This document shows, piece by piece, positions 1-7,229 of a stretch of DNA of 12,308 nucleotides; the stretch's first letter is position 1, and each line of letters starts with the position of its first letter. Location: the NCBI GenBank assembly GCA_037074765.1, contig JBAMDO010000498.1:1-12308 (forward strand), written 5' to 3'. Position numbers and translations under genes: made by a program. Under the pieces are notes generated by a model, which did no database searches, was not told where the DNA came from, and saw only the letters and a program-made list of their open reading frames with translations. Source of the DNA: Mansonella perstans. Its lineage: Eukaryota > Nematoda > Chromadorea > Rhabditida > Onchocercidae.

Positions 1-264
1 AAGGATTACGATGAGAGTTGAAAGTTGATTTTACAGAAAGACGAAATCTTCTGAAAAAATTTGCTTTTTTAAGATGAAAAAGGAAAATGAATCATTTAAT
101 AGCTTCAATCAGTTAAAATGCTTGCATTTCTAGAAAGAAATTATTTCTCTCTAAAACTTCAAATGAATGATAATTTGATAAGGCTTCAAAAACTTTAATA
201 TATATTATATCATTTTTAAGGTCATTTTTGTTTATTTCATTTTAGAGCAAAACGAAAAGAAAAG
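1..264. other. AT-rich non-coding stretch
   Basis: I see no open frame of useful length, RNA gene or repeat. The sequence is ordinary AT-rich spacer or intron with short A and T runs. Confidence 0.6.
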
Positions 265-533
265 CTATTGCTATTATAGATATAATTACTACCACTTATA
301 TTACTATGCATATTGTTATTTTTCTTTGAAATTTAAATGAATAACAATTTGATATGTGTCGCTAAAATTATTATCGCTATACTTCTTATGGTTTTTTCAT
401 CATGAGCATAAATAATATTGCGATTGCTGTTATCATGATATTATTATCATTAGTGATATTGTTATCATTACTATTCTGATATTACTATCATTTTCAACTT
501 GATTATTACTGAACAATTCATCATCCATTACTG
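265..533. repeat. Degenerate ATT/ATC/GTT trinucleotide tract
   Basis: Two patches (about 265-312 and 395-533) are built of imperfect TTATCA, ATTATT, GATATT and GTTATC words. They look like an old simple-sequence array that has decayed by point change. The reverse complement is the AAT/GAT/AAC family that recurs at 1741-1815 and 4745-4906. The period is only approximate and there is no long perfect run. Confidence 0.6.
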
Positions 534-796
534 TAAAAAAATATAAATATGAAAAAGCATCAAATGGGAAATATTGCAAGAACAATACATATACATACAT
601 GTGTATATTTCAATCCATTTCGAGAAAAGTTAACATTATATTATCTCTAAAATGTGAAGAAGCAACCAAATATCCCGACATATAAAAAAAACTACGCAAA
701 AAAATGCTAGAAACAGATATTAAACTACTGCCACTTAATATGATGCAATCAATATTAGCAAATTTTGAAGAATAATTTTTTTAATTACTTTTGTTA
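534..796. other. AT-rich non-coding stretch
   Basis: No supportable gene. It contains an A7 run near 535 and a short TACATA/TACATG alternating patch near 588-605. Confidence 0.55.
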
Positions 797-849
797 GTCT
801 TTTGCAGTCTTTTGCAATACTATTGTTAGCCGTTAGTTAGTCTTTTGCA
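797..849 (+). repeat. 10-bp repeat GTCTTTTGCA, three copies
   Basis: Two copies of GTCTTTTGCA lie head to tail at 797-806 and 807-816. A third identical copy is at 840-849. TTAG precedes copies 1 and 3, so the unit there is TTAGTCTTTTGCA. This looks like slippage or a small local duplication. Confidence 0.85.
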
Positions 850-851
850 AA

Positions 852-878
852 GTTTAATTTTAATCGTTTAATTTTAAT
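852..878 (+). repeat. 13-bp direct repeat GTTTAATTTTAAT
   Basis: Identical copies at 852-864 and 866-878 are separated by one base (period 14). They directly follow the 10-mer repeats, so 797-878 is one cluster of small tandem duplications. Confidence 0.85.
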
Positions 879-920
879 AATTGTTGTTTCCTACTAATTA
901 TATTTAACGATAGTTACTAA

Positions 921-1031
921 ATGTTACTATTACTTGGCCTTACTTTATTTCAGTACTCAATCACTGTTGAGCCAACATATGAGAGAAAGAGAGGGACTTT
1001 TTCTCTTTTATTTCGAAATGTAATCATTTAA
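921..1031 (+). CDS. Mini-ORF with hydrophobic N-terminus (36 codons), doubtful
   Basis: An ATG at 921 opens a 36-codon frame ending at TAA 1029-1031. It follows an in-frame TAA at 918-920. Residues 2-10 are a leucine-rich hydrophobic stretch (LLLLGLTLF). They are followed by a polar, basic part with the motif ERKRG, so the layout resembles a secretory signal and a short tail. Local GC (about 37% on 961-1020) is above the surroundings. A TTTATTTCAG at 943-952, inside the ORF, resembles a splice acceptor, so the segment after 952 could instead be an exon in the same frame. A possible weak donor GTAATC begins at 1020. No family is recognised, and ORFs this short are expected by chance. Confidence 0.12.
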   Translation: MLLLLGLTLFQYSITVEPTYERKRGTFSLLFRNVII

Positions 1032-1515
1032 AATCAAATTACCAATTGCTAATTGAAGGATTTTATAACTATCAAATATTAGTTTTACAGTTATTTTTAT
1101 TAGCGATAATGTCGTCTTTTTTTGATTTTTAGAGCCCTCTTCATGCTTTTTCACAATTAATCTTTAAGTATTTGATTTTTGAACAAATATTTAAAACAAT
1201 TGAAATTAGTAAGAGAAACAATGGAGGAGATGTAAAAACAACAAAAGAATTCCGCAATAGTATTTCAGATATACATATACATTGATGAGGATCAAATTAA
1301 GCTTAGATTCAGCTTTTCTTTGAATCCTGGAAGGAAAAAATTATCAATTTCCTTTCAAGTTATCAATTAATTAAGGTTAATGAAAAATCAATAGATCGAA
1401 ACGGCAAAAAATAGCAAGCACTTTAAGCAACCGTCGAATTTTTCCCTCATGAGTCATTTTGAGAAACAGAAATTTAATTATTTTCATCCTTGTGACAAAT
1501 TTATCTCAAATTAAA
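1032..1515. other. AT-rich non-coding stretch
   Basis: No gene seen. The TTTCAG near 1265 and GTAAGA near 1207 are isolated splice-like words with no adjoining open frame that I can defend. Confidence 0.5.
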
Positions 1516-1578
1516 ATTTCAATTCATTGAAATATTATCAATTTTTGAAATATGAATTTAATCAATTAATGATTAAAT
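1516..1578. repeat. Two small adjacent hairpins
   Basis: ATTTCAA (1516-1522) pairs with TTGAAAT (1527-1533) across a 4-base loop. ATTTAATCA (1556-1564) pairs with TGATTAAAT (1570-1578) across a 5-base loop. Both stems are perfect but AT-only or nearly so, and short palindromes are common at this base composition. Confidence 0.6.
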
Positions 1579-1740
1579 AGAAAAGAATTATTACATCTCT
1601 ATTCATTTACATTATATTTACTCTTCATTACCATCTATTAACTCACATTCATATTCATTTACTTGTTGAATTATTACTTTTTATACTTCTTATCATATAA
1701 TTTCCACACTCTTTTCGTTCTAATCTCGTTCTGTTTGGAG
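1579..1740. other. Pyrimidine-leaning AT-rich spacer
   Basis: Rich in ATTCAT/TTACT words, with no open frame of note. Confidence 0.4.
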
Positions 1741-1815
1741 TAGTGATAACGTGATAACGATCACAATATTCGTGATAAAGATGTTAATGACAGTAGCAAT
1801 AGCCATAACAACAAT
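1741..1815 (+). repeat. Degenerate GATAAC/AAT tract
   Basis: Imperfect GTGATAAC, GATAAA and AACAAT words make a decayed trinucleotide-like array of the same family as 265-533 (reverse complement) and 4745-4906. Read in the frame starting at 1750 it gives Asp/Asn-rich sequence, which explains part of the open frame noted for 1750-1953. Confidence 0.5.
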
Positions 1816-1854
1816 ATAACAGTCGCGAAAACAGCTAATGTTGTCAATTATCAA

Positions 1855-2100
1855 AAAATGATTCCGCTTGGAAAAGGCTTGCTAAATGTCATGAACTTAA
1901 GGAAACCGGAAAATTCTACCGCAAATGACAGAATCATTCATTTGAGATATTAAACACTCCAAAGGAACATTTGCAATTCCTAGCTTCAACAAAATCTTGT
2001 CCGCTATAACTAATTAACATTGTCTATCAATATGAAACGGAAAATATTCCCTTGCTTATGGCATAAGATATGTAGTGCTGATAACAGGGATTCCCGGTGT
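1855..2100. other. GC-elevated island with competing short open frames
   Basis: By hand count 1861-2100 is about 36% GC, against roughly 13-28% in sampled neighbouring lines. On the plus strand the frame from 1750 to the TAA at 1951-1953 is open for 67 codons, with its only ATGs from 1858 onward (31 codons). On the minus strand an ATG at 2020 opens 28 codons to a TGA at 1934. A third frame has a 25-codon Cys-rich ORF at 2032-2109. The open frames contradict one another, so none is called. The island may be a decayed exon, a conserved non-coding element, or chance. Confidence 0.35.
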
Positions 2101-2115
2101 ATATGTTAAAAAAGA

Positions 2116-2162
2116 AAGAAGCAAAAAATTCGAACTATTAGTCGAAGAAAAGAAGCAAAAAA
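2116..2162 (+). repeat. 13-bp direct repeat AAGAAGCAAAAAA, 34 bp apart
   Basis: Identical copies occur at 2116-2128 and 2150-2162 within a purine-rich patch. Confidence 0.7.
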
Positions 2163-2279
2163 ATCTTTCATTTTTTTGAGAAAATTCCTTACAGATATCA
2201 GAAAAATTTTAAATTTGGAAATAAAGTAATTCGAGAATTATCTAACAACGAAAGAAATTTTTCCTTCACGAGAAGCTGA

Positions 2280-2298
2280 AAATGAAAATTTTTCATTT
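2280..2298. repeat. 19-bp palindrome centred on 2289
   Basis: AAATGAAAA (2280-2288) is mirrored by TTTTCATTT (2290-2298) around one central T. The minus strand here also reads CATTTTCAG, an acceptor-like word, followed by a 26-codon frame that ends in TGA. That is too short to call an exon. Confidence 0.6.
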
Positions 2299-2819
2299 CT
2301 CAAATATGAAATTCAAAATTCAAAACAAAAAACCATTCTATTGGTGGCAAGATGACAATAGACAGAAATACGGTGCATTCATTGCCTTGATTTTTGTTAT
2401 TTACACAAATATCATTTTGAGTTTCTTCAATTCTTCAATTTGCACTTTTAGTAATTGAATGGAATTTCAATAGATCGTAAAATAAGTTCATTATCCATTT
2501 TTTTAGCTGTCACACTTCCTTTTCAATCAAGAAAGCGATAGAAAAAGAAAGCTGTCTGATACGAAAATATTCACATTCAGCACTCATATTTAGCGATATT
2601 TAACTGACCGTTCACGAATGTCTATGAGAAATTTCACTTAATTAAGAGTAATTATCATTTGACTCATTTTGTTCATCACTTCGACTTACTTCAAATAACT
2701 ATCATTCCAAATTTTTCCAACCATATGCGATATACAATTTTAATTAGATTTCCCAATTATCACTTGCTTTTTCACATGCAAACTTTGTCTTACGAGTTCA
2801 AATATTTAAAATTCAAAAA
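2299..2819. other. AT-rich non-coding stretch with one isolated donor-like site
   Basis: No supportable gene. On the minus strand an ATG at 2724-2722 is followed 35 nt later by a clean GTAAGT (2689-2684), giving an 11-codon start-plus-donor arrangement. I found no acceptor downstream that keeps the frame open, so it is recorded here only. Confidence 0.4.
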
Positions 2820-3071
2820 ATGAGTTCATTTAATCAATTCATAAATAATTGCGCAGAAGCAAAAAAACAGCAAATGAGAAATGTTGAAGAGAATTCGAAA
2901 GATCTGAATAAATTAACAAAAAATGATGAAAATAATAATGGTAATGATCGTAGTTATAATAATTATCACTTCAAATTACTATTTGAAATAGAGAAGAAAG
3001 AGAAAAACCCATACTATATATTAATTTTAAGAAGCAATGTTCAAATTCAATCATTAATTAATATAATATAA
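2820..3071 (+). CDS. 83-codon ORF, Asn/Lys-rich, unknown, doubtful
   Basis: A genuine ATG starts an uninterrupted 83-codon frame ending in TAA. Residues 1-20 are mixed polar. Residues about 20-55 are strongly charged and rich in Asn, Lys and Glu, including a low-complexity NDENNNGNDR. The last 20 residues are hydrophobic (YYILILRS and on), as in a tail-anchored protein, though the AT-rich code gives Ile and Leu easily. No domain or family is recognised. No convincing acceptor or promoter lies upstream. An internal GTAATG near 2941 could be a weak donor. At this base composition one ORF of this length in the window could be chance. Confidence 0.15.
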   Translation: MSSFNQFINNCAEAKKQQMRNVEENSKDLNKLTKNDENNNGNDRSYNNYHFKLLFEIEKKEKNPYYILILRSNVQIQSLINII

Positions 3072-3213
3072 TTAAAGAGAGATAACAAATATTAAATTTG
3101 AATAGTTATTTACAATTTCCAAAATATTTTCACTCTTTTCCTTAATGAAATTTCATTCGTTATTATTTTAAACATTAAATGTACTTACAGTAATTTTATG
3201 AATCAATTATTAA

Positions 3214-3280
3214 TTTTCTTTTTATTCGTTTCTTTTGCCTCTCTATCCTTTTCTCTCTCCACCACTATCTTTCTTCTTCT
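3214..3280 (+). repeat. Pyrimidine-rich tract
   Basis: A 67-bp stretch is almost entirely C and T on the plus strand (TTTCTTTT, CTCTCTCC, TTCTTCTTCT). A similar tract is at 3956-4012. Such tracts can precede acceptors, but this one ends in CTGTGG with no AG acceptor fit. Confidence 0.7.
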
Positions 3281-3353
3281 GTGGTAATAAACGAACTTTA
3301 AGCGAATAAGCGAATTTGATATATGCATTACTGTTGTATCTTATCTACAACCA

Positions 3354-3470
3354 TTAAAGTTTTTTAAAATTAAAAATAAATGTTCTAAGCGTAAAAAAAG
3401 TATTTGAAAAGCTTATTATTATTATTATTAATATTATAAATGCAATAAATTTTGATCGAATTACTTCCAT
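3354..3470 (-). CDS. 38-codon hydrophobic mini-ORF over an ATT microsatellite, doubtful
   Basis: On the minus strand an ATG at 3470-3468 opens 38 codons to a TAA at 3356-3354. Residues 1-7 are charged (MEVIRSK), then about residues 8-22 are Ile/Phe-rich, like a signal or anchor. The isoleucine block is simply the (TTA)6 microsatellite read in one frame, so a chance origin is likely. No family is recognised. Confidence 0.06.
   Translation of the reverse strand: MEVIRSKFIAFIILIIIIISFSNTFFTLRTFIFNFKKL
3413..3430 (+). repeat. (TTA)6 microsatellite
   Basis: A perfect 18-bp TTA run, followed by imperfect ATTAATATTATAA. Confidence 0.9.
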
Positions 3471-3699
3471 TCTGACAAAAATTTAAACTTGAAATTTCTG
3501 AAAATCCATGACAATTGCTAGTACTGAAGTATTGCAATAATAAAAAAATTTCATAAGTACTACATTCTAGAAAAGAGAAGAGATGAATATCAAATCAGGA
3601 TATCGCTCCGTTCTTTTATATTCTTATCATCCATGCAAATTTAAGGTCAAATACCAACGGTAACATTGATTGATCATACCGCAAAAGATGATAAGCATT
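3431..3699. other. AT-rich non-coding stretch
   Basis: Nothing is called beyond the minus-strand mini-ORF that starts at 3470. GC is a little raised at 3600-3660, without a consistent open frame. Confidence 0.4.
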
Positions 3700-3738
3700 A
3701 GTTTTATCCATGATAACCTATCATCATCAAATAAAACT
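3700..3738. repeat. Nested hairpin
   Basis: The outer arms AGTTTTAT (3700-3707) and ATAAAACT (3731-3738) enclose an inner hairpin, ATGATA (3710-3715) with TATCAT (3719-3724), loop ACC. Bulges are 2 nt on the left and 6 nt on the right. All 14 pairs are Watson-Crick. No function is known. Confidence 0.6.
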
Positions 3739-3955
3739 GCTATCTGCCAATCATAAAATTGGAGAAAAAAGATCAAAGGTTTTAATTTTTTTGAAGATTA
3801 ATTATTGATTAATAGTTGGAATAATGTTAATATCGAATATAGCGTAATCAAAATATAGGAAAAATAATGAAATTCTATGCTAAATGATAGTAAAAAGTAA
3901 CGAATGCATGCATTTATTATCTCATTGAAAGAGAAATAATAGTTTTAATTCATTA
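3739..3955. other. AT-rich non-coding stretch
   Basis: No gene. It contains the perfect 10-bp palindrome ATGCATGCAT at 3904-3913. Confidence 0.45.
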
Positions 3956-4012
3956 CTTTCTTTCCCTTTCTTCCTCTCTCGATCACTCTCTCTTTGGTCT
4001 TTCTATCTTCTC
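3956..4012 (+). repeat. Pyrimidine-rich tract
   Basis: A 57-bp C/T-rich stretch (CTTTCTTTCC, CTCTCTC and similar), the second such tract on this strand. No adjoining acceptor or exon. Confidence 0.7.
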
Positions 4013-4116
4013 GAGTTTAGATTATTCATTCTCTCAATGAACATCTATAATTAGTTACATACAATTAGTTGACAACGAATGAAGGCAGAAAATGAGAAAT
4101 AGATAGTGATTAAATA

Positions 4117-4287
4117 ATGGTAATATATAATTTAAATGATGGAAGAGTGACCGAACATAAGCGATGTCTGGTCATTTATGGCCTCTGTTCAATCTTTTAT
4201 TGTAATTCCCTTATGACCCTGACGAACCATTTTCCATCTTTCCTATTCATTATTATATTGTTTAAATTAGATGAAGCTTACAACTAG
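4117..4287 (+). CDS. 56-codon ORF in a GC-elevated patch, unknown, doubtful
   Basis: An ATG at 4117 opens 56 codons to a TAG at 4285-4287. The 4141-4260 part is about 37% GC, clearly above its surroundings, and uses G- and C-ending codons (GTG ACC, CTG GTC, ACC CTG ACG), which is unusual here. The protein is mixed polar, with Cys near residues 17, 24 and 29. It then has a hydrophobic run near residues 40-49 (PSFLFIIILF) and a short acidic tail. An in-frame TAA lies three codons before the ATG. No acceptor is seen upstream and no family is recognised. The 3' end runs into the hairpin at 4270-4307. Confidence 0.13.
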   Translation: MVIYNLNDGRVTEHKRCLVIYGLCSIFYCNSLMTLTNHFPSFLFIIILFKLDEAYN

Positions 4288-4327
4288 GCTTGGCTAGTAG
4301 CTTCATCATAAATATTAGCATCTAATT
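4265..4327. repeat. Composite hairpin with two alternative stems
   Basis: GATGAAGCT (4270-4278) pairs with AGCTTCATC (4299-4307). Inside, ACTAG (4283-4287) pairs with CTAGT (4294-4298), giving 14 pairs with a 4-nt bulge and a 6-nt loop. In addition AATTAGATG (4265-4273) is complementary to CATCTAATT (4319-4327). That outer stem shares bases with the first one, so the two foldings compete. It is the most elaborate inverted-repeat structure in the window. Confidence 0.65.
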
Positions 4328-4744
4328 ACTGATTCAATCAAAGTTTAAACAGACGAGAAAAAAGAAATAAAGATGGTGAAATGAAACAAATATGAATTAA
4401 TGAAATAATAAATCATTATATATATATATATGCAATGCCAGTTTGATAGAGATAAGCAAATAGAGATGAATTATGAACCAAAGTTATTTTCGTTTGCAAA
4501 AGAAGTTTTCAAAATGATTAATAAACAATATGACATATTTGTTGAGATAATATTATGTTTAAATATAGCACTATTGATTAGTTGGGTTCGCAGAACTTAA
4601 ATCGTATCCATTACAGCTCTATTATATCTGATCCAGTATAACACATTAACAAATTGGCAATTGATTTCGTGAATTATATTCAGGCACAAAAGTGTATAAT
4701 ACAAAAATTAATAAAACAGCTGCATAAGATGATTACATAATACT
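4328..4744. other. AT-rich non-coding stretch with a TA tract
   Basis: No gene seen. A perfect alternating TA run occupies 4417-4431 (15 bp). Confidence 0.5.
4417..4431. repeat. (TA)n microsatellite
   Basis: 15 bp of perfect TA alternation, flanked by ATCAT and GCAATG. Confidence 0.9.
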
Positions 4745-4906
4745 GACAATAATAATAATAATAGTAATGATAACAATAATAATGACAATAATAATAACAA
4801 AATAAAGTAATAATGATAATAATAATTAATAATAATAATAATTAAGAATGATAATGATAATAATAATGGTAATAATAATTAATAATAAGAAAAGTAGTGA
4901 TAATAA
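4745..4906 (+). repeat. Degenerate AAT/GAT/AAC trinucleotide tract
   Basis: About 160 bp built of AATAATAAT with interspersed GATAAT, AACAAT, GGTAAT and TAATTAAT words. It is the longest simple-sequence region of the window and keeps a rough 3-bp rhythm. It belongs to the same word family as 265-533 (opposite strand) and 1741-1815. Confidence 0.85.
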
Positions 4907-5137
4907 CGGCAAAGAGAAAACCATTGACAAGGTTTGAATTTAATTGCTCCATGATTCCAGTTCAAAAAGAAAAAATGATGATGAATGATAATTGTAATGG
5001 GCGTAGAATAAAGAACTTGATGAAATTTGAACTCAAATACTTAACTTTAAAGTATATCATTAATTGTTATCTTTGCATGCGAAAACTTTGAAAATAATCG
5101 AAACAAGTTGAAATTATCATCAAATAACTTTGTTTCT

Positions 5138-5359
5138 ATGCCATTCTCCCTAAAATCATTGATATTTAAATTGTTTTATCAAAAAATAAAAGTGAACAAT
5201 GATTCAACATGGAACATTTCATTTTTAAAATGTGAACAGTGCATTAAATCAAATTATTCTTTACAAAGCTGTTGGTTCAATCTTTTTTTCCTTTCCTCTG
5301 TTCCATTTTTCTGTCCACAACATGTCCGTCCATCTATTCATCCAGAAAGCTGGTTCTAA
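5138..5359 (+). CDS. 73-codon ORF, Cys-containing, unknown, doubtful
   Basis: An ATG at 5138 opens 73 codons to a TAA at 5357-5359. The frame is also open upstream to 5108, without an ATG. The protein has a basic, hydrophobic N-terminal part, a CEQC (CXXC) at residues 32-35, further Cys at 45 and 59, a hydrophobic stretch about 46-59, and a His/Pro-rich tail. Asn-X-Ser sites occur at about residues 26 and 39. The 3' end is read from a degenerate TCCA-type patch (5321-5342). No family is recognised, there is no upstream acceptor I trust, and chance remains likely. Confidence 0.12.
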   Translation: MPFSLKSLIFKLFYQKIKVNNDSTWNISFLKCEQCIKSNYSLQSCWFNLFFLSSVPFFCPQHVRPSIHPESWF

Positions 5360-5811
5360 TCTCATAGTTTATCTCATCATATTTAATCATGATTAATTTA
5401 GCTGTAGCATTCCCACAAACAATTAAAATTATAGTTTTAAAACTTTTTTTTTTTGAAAATTTTTTTAGTAAAATTTAATTTCTTATAGTACTGTATTTGG
5501 CTTTTTAAAAAAAAAAGCCAGAAGATTGGCATTGTTAAAAGGAGAAAATTATTTCCATGTAAATTTGATCATAAGATGAAAATTTTTATTGTTAAATGAT
5601 TGCATTTTATGATTTTATCACTGATGTAAACACAGTGAACAGCCAAAGTTTCAAGTGTCAAAGCAAATGTTTCGCAGTTCTCTAATCATTGATCTCTCAT
5701 GGATAGATAAGTTTGGGACAGAAAAAAAGAGCCAAAGATGAAAAATCGCAATGAAAAGGACAAGCGGAAAAAATTGAAGGCAAAAAAGCAAAAGGAAAAA
5801 AGTGCAAATAA
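5360..5811. other. AT-rich non-coding stretch with a strong short hairpin
   Basis: It holds the hairpin at 5498-5520 and an A-rich purine tract at about 5716-5805. No gene called. Confidence 0.5.
5498..5520. repeat. 9-bp hairpin TGGCTTTTT / AAAAAGCCA
   Basis: Perfect arms at 5498-5506 and 5512-5520 enclose a 5-A loop. It resembles an intrinsic bacterial terminator in shape on the minus strand. With no bacterial gene beside it, that reading is not supported. Confidence 0.7.
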
Positions 5812-6003
5812 ATGAGCTGGAAATTTCCACTCAATAATTCAATAATTAAATTCAGCACAGCAAATCTTATTTTTGCTTCACAAATTGAATTTGGATTTAA
5901 AAAAAAAAAAAATCAATTCCGTTTTCTCGACGAATGCAATTGTGTTCTTTCCAACAATTTACGTCCTCTAAAGCAAATTAAATTTCAAACGGTTCATTTC
6001 TAA
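5812..6003 (+). CDS. 63-codon ORF, unknown, doubtful
   Basis: An ATG at 5812 opens 63 codons to TAA 6001-6003. The product is mixed hydrophobic and polar, with a KKKK block (residues 30-33) encoded by the A12 run at 5900-5911. Two Cys lie close together (DECNC, residues 40-44). No signal peptide, domain or family is seen. The 5' side is a purine-rich tract without a promoter or acceptor signal I can name. The A run could hide a length error that would change the frame. Confidence 0.1.
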   Translation: MSWKFPLNNSIIKFSTANLIFASQIEFGFKKKKNQFRFLDECNCVLSNNLRPLKQIKFQTVHF

Positions 6004-6544
6004 AAGCTTTTTTGTAAATTGAAAACTAATTTCAATTAGAGAAATTTGTAAGGAATGAAAGAAAAGACTGAAAAAATGATTGAAAGGTCAAAAGTTTTGG
6101 ACAATTTTTATTGTTAGCATTTGCATGATTGGATTTGATTGAATCAAAATAACAGTCAAGAACTCAACTTTCCATTCTCAGTCAATATTTTTATGCTTAC
6201 TTCGTCTTTCCAAGAAAAATGAAAAAAATGAAAGAATAAGTTCCGCTCTTCTTCTTTTTCATGAATGGCAGTTGCAATTTTTAATTAAAAAAAACAATTT
6301 CGTCAATATGATCAAAAAATAGCAATTTTTTTGAGAAAACTTTTGAATTTAGGAAATAAAAGCTTAAATCCTGTAAAGTGAACAAGCAGAGGGCAAAAGG
6401 AATGTCAAGAGTAGAGAGTGAATAATAAATATCTGATTACATGGACAATTCATTTAAAAAAAAAAAGTGTAAAACTATATTCTAAAAAAAATGAAATATT
6501 TTCTGCTGAAAATTTCTTATGAATTTTAGCAAATTTTAAATTAA
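6004..6544. other. AT-rich non-coding stretch
   Basis: No gene. An 8-bp hairpin AATTGAAA/TTTCAATT lies at 6017-6037. This region would include the 3' flank of the minus-strand gene candidate. I did not find an AATAAA on that strand close to its stop, only an AATGAA-type variant near 6450. Confidence 0.45.
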
Positions 6545-7179
6545 TCAGTTGATGAGAGAAAAGAAATTTGAAATGAAATAAATGATGACACTGATTAATC
6601 GATCGAACTGAATTAATTCTGCATTTCGAGTAAGATGCTGTTGAGGCTTAGAGAAGCAAATTAGGTTGGATTGGTCTGAGAAAAGGAAAACTGTTGACGC
6701 ATTAACAGTTTGGACGAAAATGGAAATTGAATGAATGTAATAGAAGAAATAAGAAATTTGATTAAAAAGCAATTTTGATTCTTTTCTTCCAGAAGAAATT
6801 GGATGATTTAATGCACTGGCATGTATATTTAACATTTCACATTGTTTACACTGAACTGAAAATAATTTTCATCATTTTATTTAAAATAAATAATGAAAAT
6901 TTTCGCTTTGAATGAACTATTAATAATTAATTAATGTGAACCTATTGATTCATTTTGGAAAAGTCTATGATTAGCGGTAGGTGAAAGATGTATCTCATGG
7001 ATTTGATGCGATCACTTGGAACTCTGAAGATACGTTTGCATATAGCTGTAAAGTACAGTATTTTGGATAATATGATACAGTATTTTGATAATATGATGTT
7101 AACGCAATAACTTCTAAAGGAAACGGCACCATTAAATAAACTTACGGTAGTATTCAAAGAAACGGTAAGACGCAATCAT
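6545..7179 (-). CDS. Two-exon gene candidate, 114-residue protein of unknown function
   Basis: This is the best-supported gene model here. On the minus strand, exon 1 (7179-7146) starts ATG and encodes 11 residues plus one base. It stops at a donor reading GTAAGTTT (7145-7138). The intron of 290 nt ends in TTATTTTCAG (AG at 6857-6856). Exon 2 (6855-6545) completes the split codon in phase and stays open for 103 codons to TGA. Both splice words match the nematode consensus, and the next CAG downstream would give an immediate stop, so the phase match is specific. The 114-residue product has a CKQC (CXXC) at residues 14-17, a hydrophobic patch at about 45-70 and a hydrophobic C-terminus at about 98-113. 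No signal peptide or family is recognised. Exon 2 also contains its own ATG (6835, 96 codons) as an alternative start. Local GC is 35-38%, above background. The model is inference from sequence signals only. Confidence 0.35.
6864..6901. repeat. 38-bp imperfect palindrome
   Basis: AATTTTCAT (6864-6872) is mirrored by ATGAAAATT (6893-6901). Most of the interior also pairs (16 of 19 positions in all). It lies just upstream of the predicted minus-strand acceptor. Confidence 0.6.
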
Positions 7180-7190
7180 GGATGCGATCA
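6995..7190 (+). repeat. Dispersed duplicate of the exon-1 start context
   Basis: TCATGGATGCGATCA at 7176-7190 recurs at 6995-7014 with 5 extra bases (TTTGA) inserted after TCATGGA and otherwise exact identity. The 7176-7190 copy spans the predicted start codon (minus strand). The other copy lies in the predicted intron and also has an ATG. Confidence 0.6.
7055..7097 (+). repeat. Tandem 22/21-bp duplication
   Basis: Positions 7055-7076 and 7077-7097 are the same unit (ACAGTATTTTG, then ATAATATGAT), head to tail. They differ only by one extra G in the first copy. It looks recent. Confidence 0.9.
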
Positions 7191-7229
7191 AATGAATTAT
7201 ACCGTAATAATGAAAAATTTATGACATCT
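7180..7229 (-). promoter_or_regulatory. Possible 5' UTR with acceptor-like site (trans-splice candidate)
   Basis: On the minus strand TTTTATCTCAG ends at 7228, 48 nt upstream of the predicted ATG at 7179. In nematodes an acceptor in this place can receive a spliced leader. Against this, the first bases after it read ATG TCA TAA, a two-codon upstream ORF. It is suggestive only. Confidence 0.15.

Larger units (their letters stand above)
6856..7145 (-). other. Predicted intron of the minus-strand gene candidate
   Basis: The minus-strand boundaries are GTAAGTTT and TTATTTTCAG. The 290-nt interval holds an imperfect palindrome near the acceptor, a tandem 21/22-bp duplication and a second copy of the start-codon context. 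Such repeats are easier to tolerate in an intron than in coding sequence. Confidence 0.35.

Noticed and set aside
2684..2724. Minus-strand ATG plus GTAAGT as a first exon
   Set aside because: I could find no downstream acceptor that keeps the frame open. The TTTTCAG at 2276 gives a stop within three codons in this phase.
4897..5091. Open frame of 64 codons after the AAT tract
   Set aside because: It starts at GTG. The ATG inside leaves 46 codons of low-complexity Met/Lys/Asn sequence.
5498..5520. Bacterial-type terminator
   Set aside because: The hairpin is real, but there is no bacterial gene or operon context in the window.
6658..6680. TTAGGTTGGATTGG resembling a mariner terminal repeat
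   Set aside because: Only about nine bases match, no inverted partner is found at a sensible distance, and no transposase remnant is visible. It also lies inside predicted exon 2.
6942..7175. Minus-strand open frame of 77 codons
   Set aside because: Its first codon is TTG, not ATG. The first real ATG leaves only 18 codons, and the frame runs through the tandem duplication. It fits better as intron of the two-exon model.
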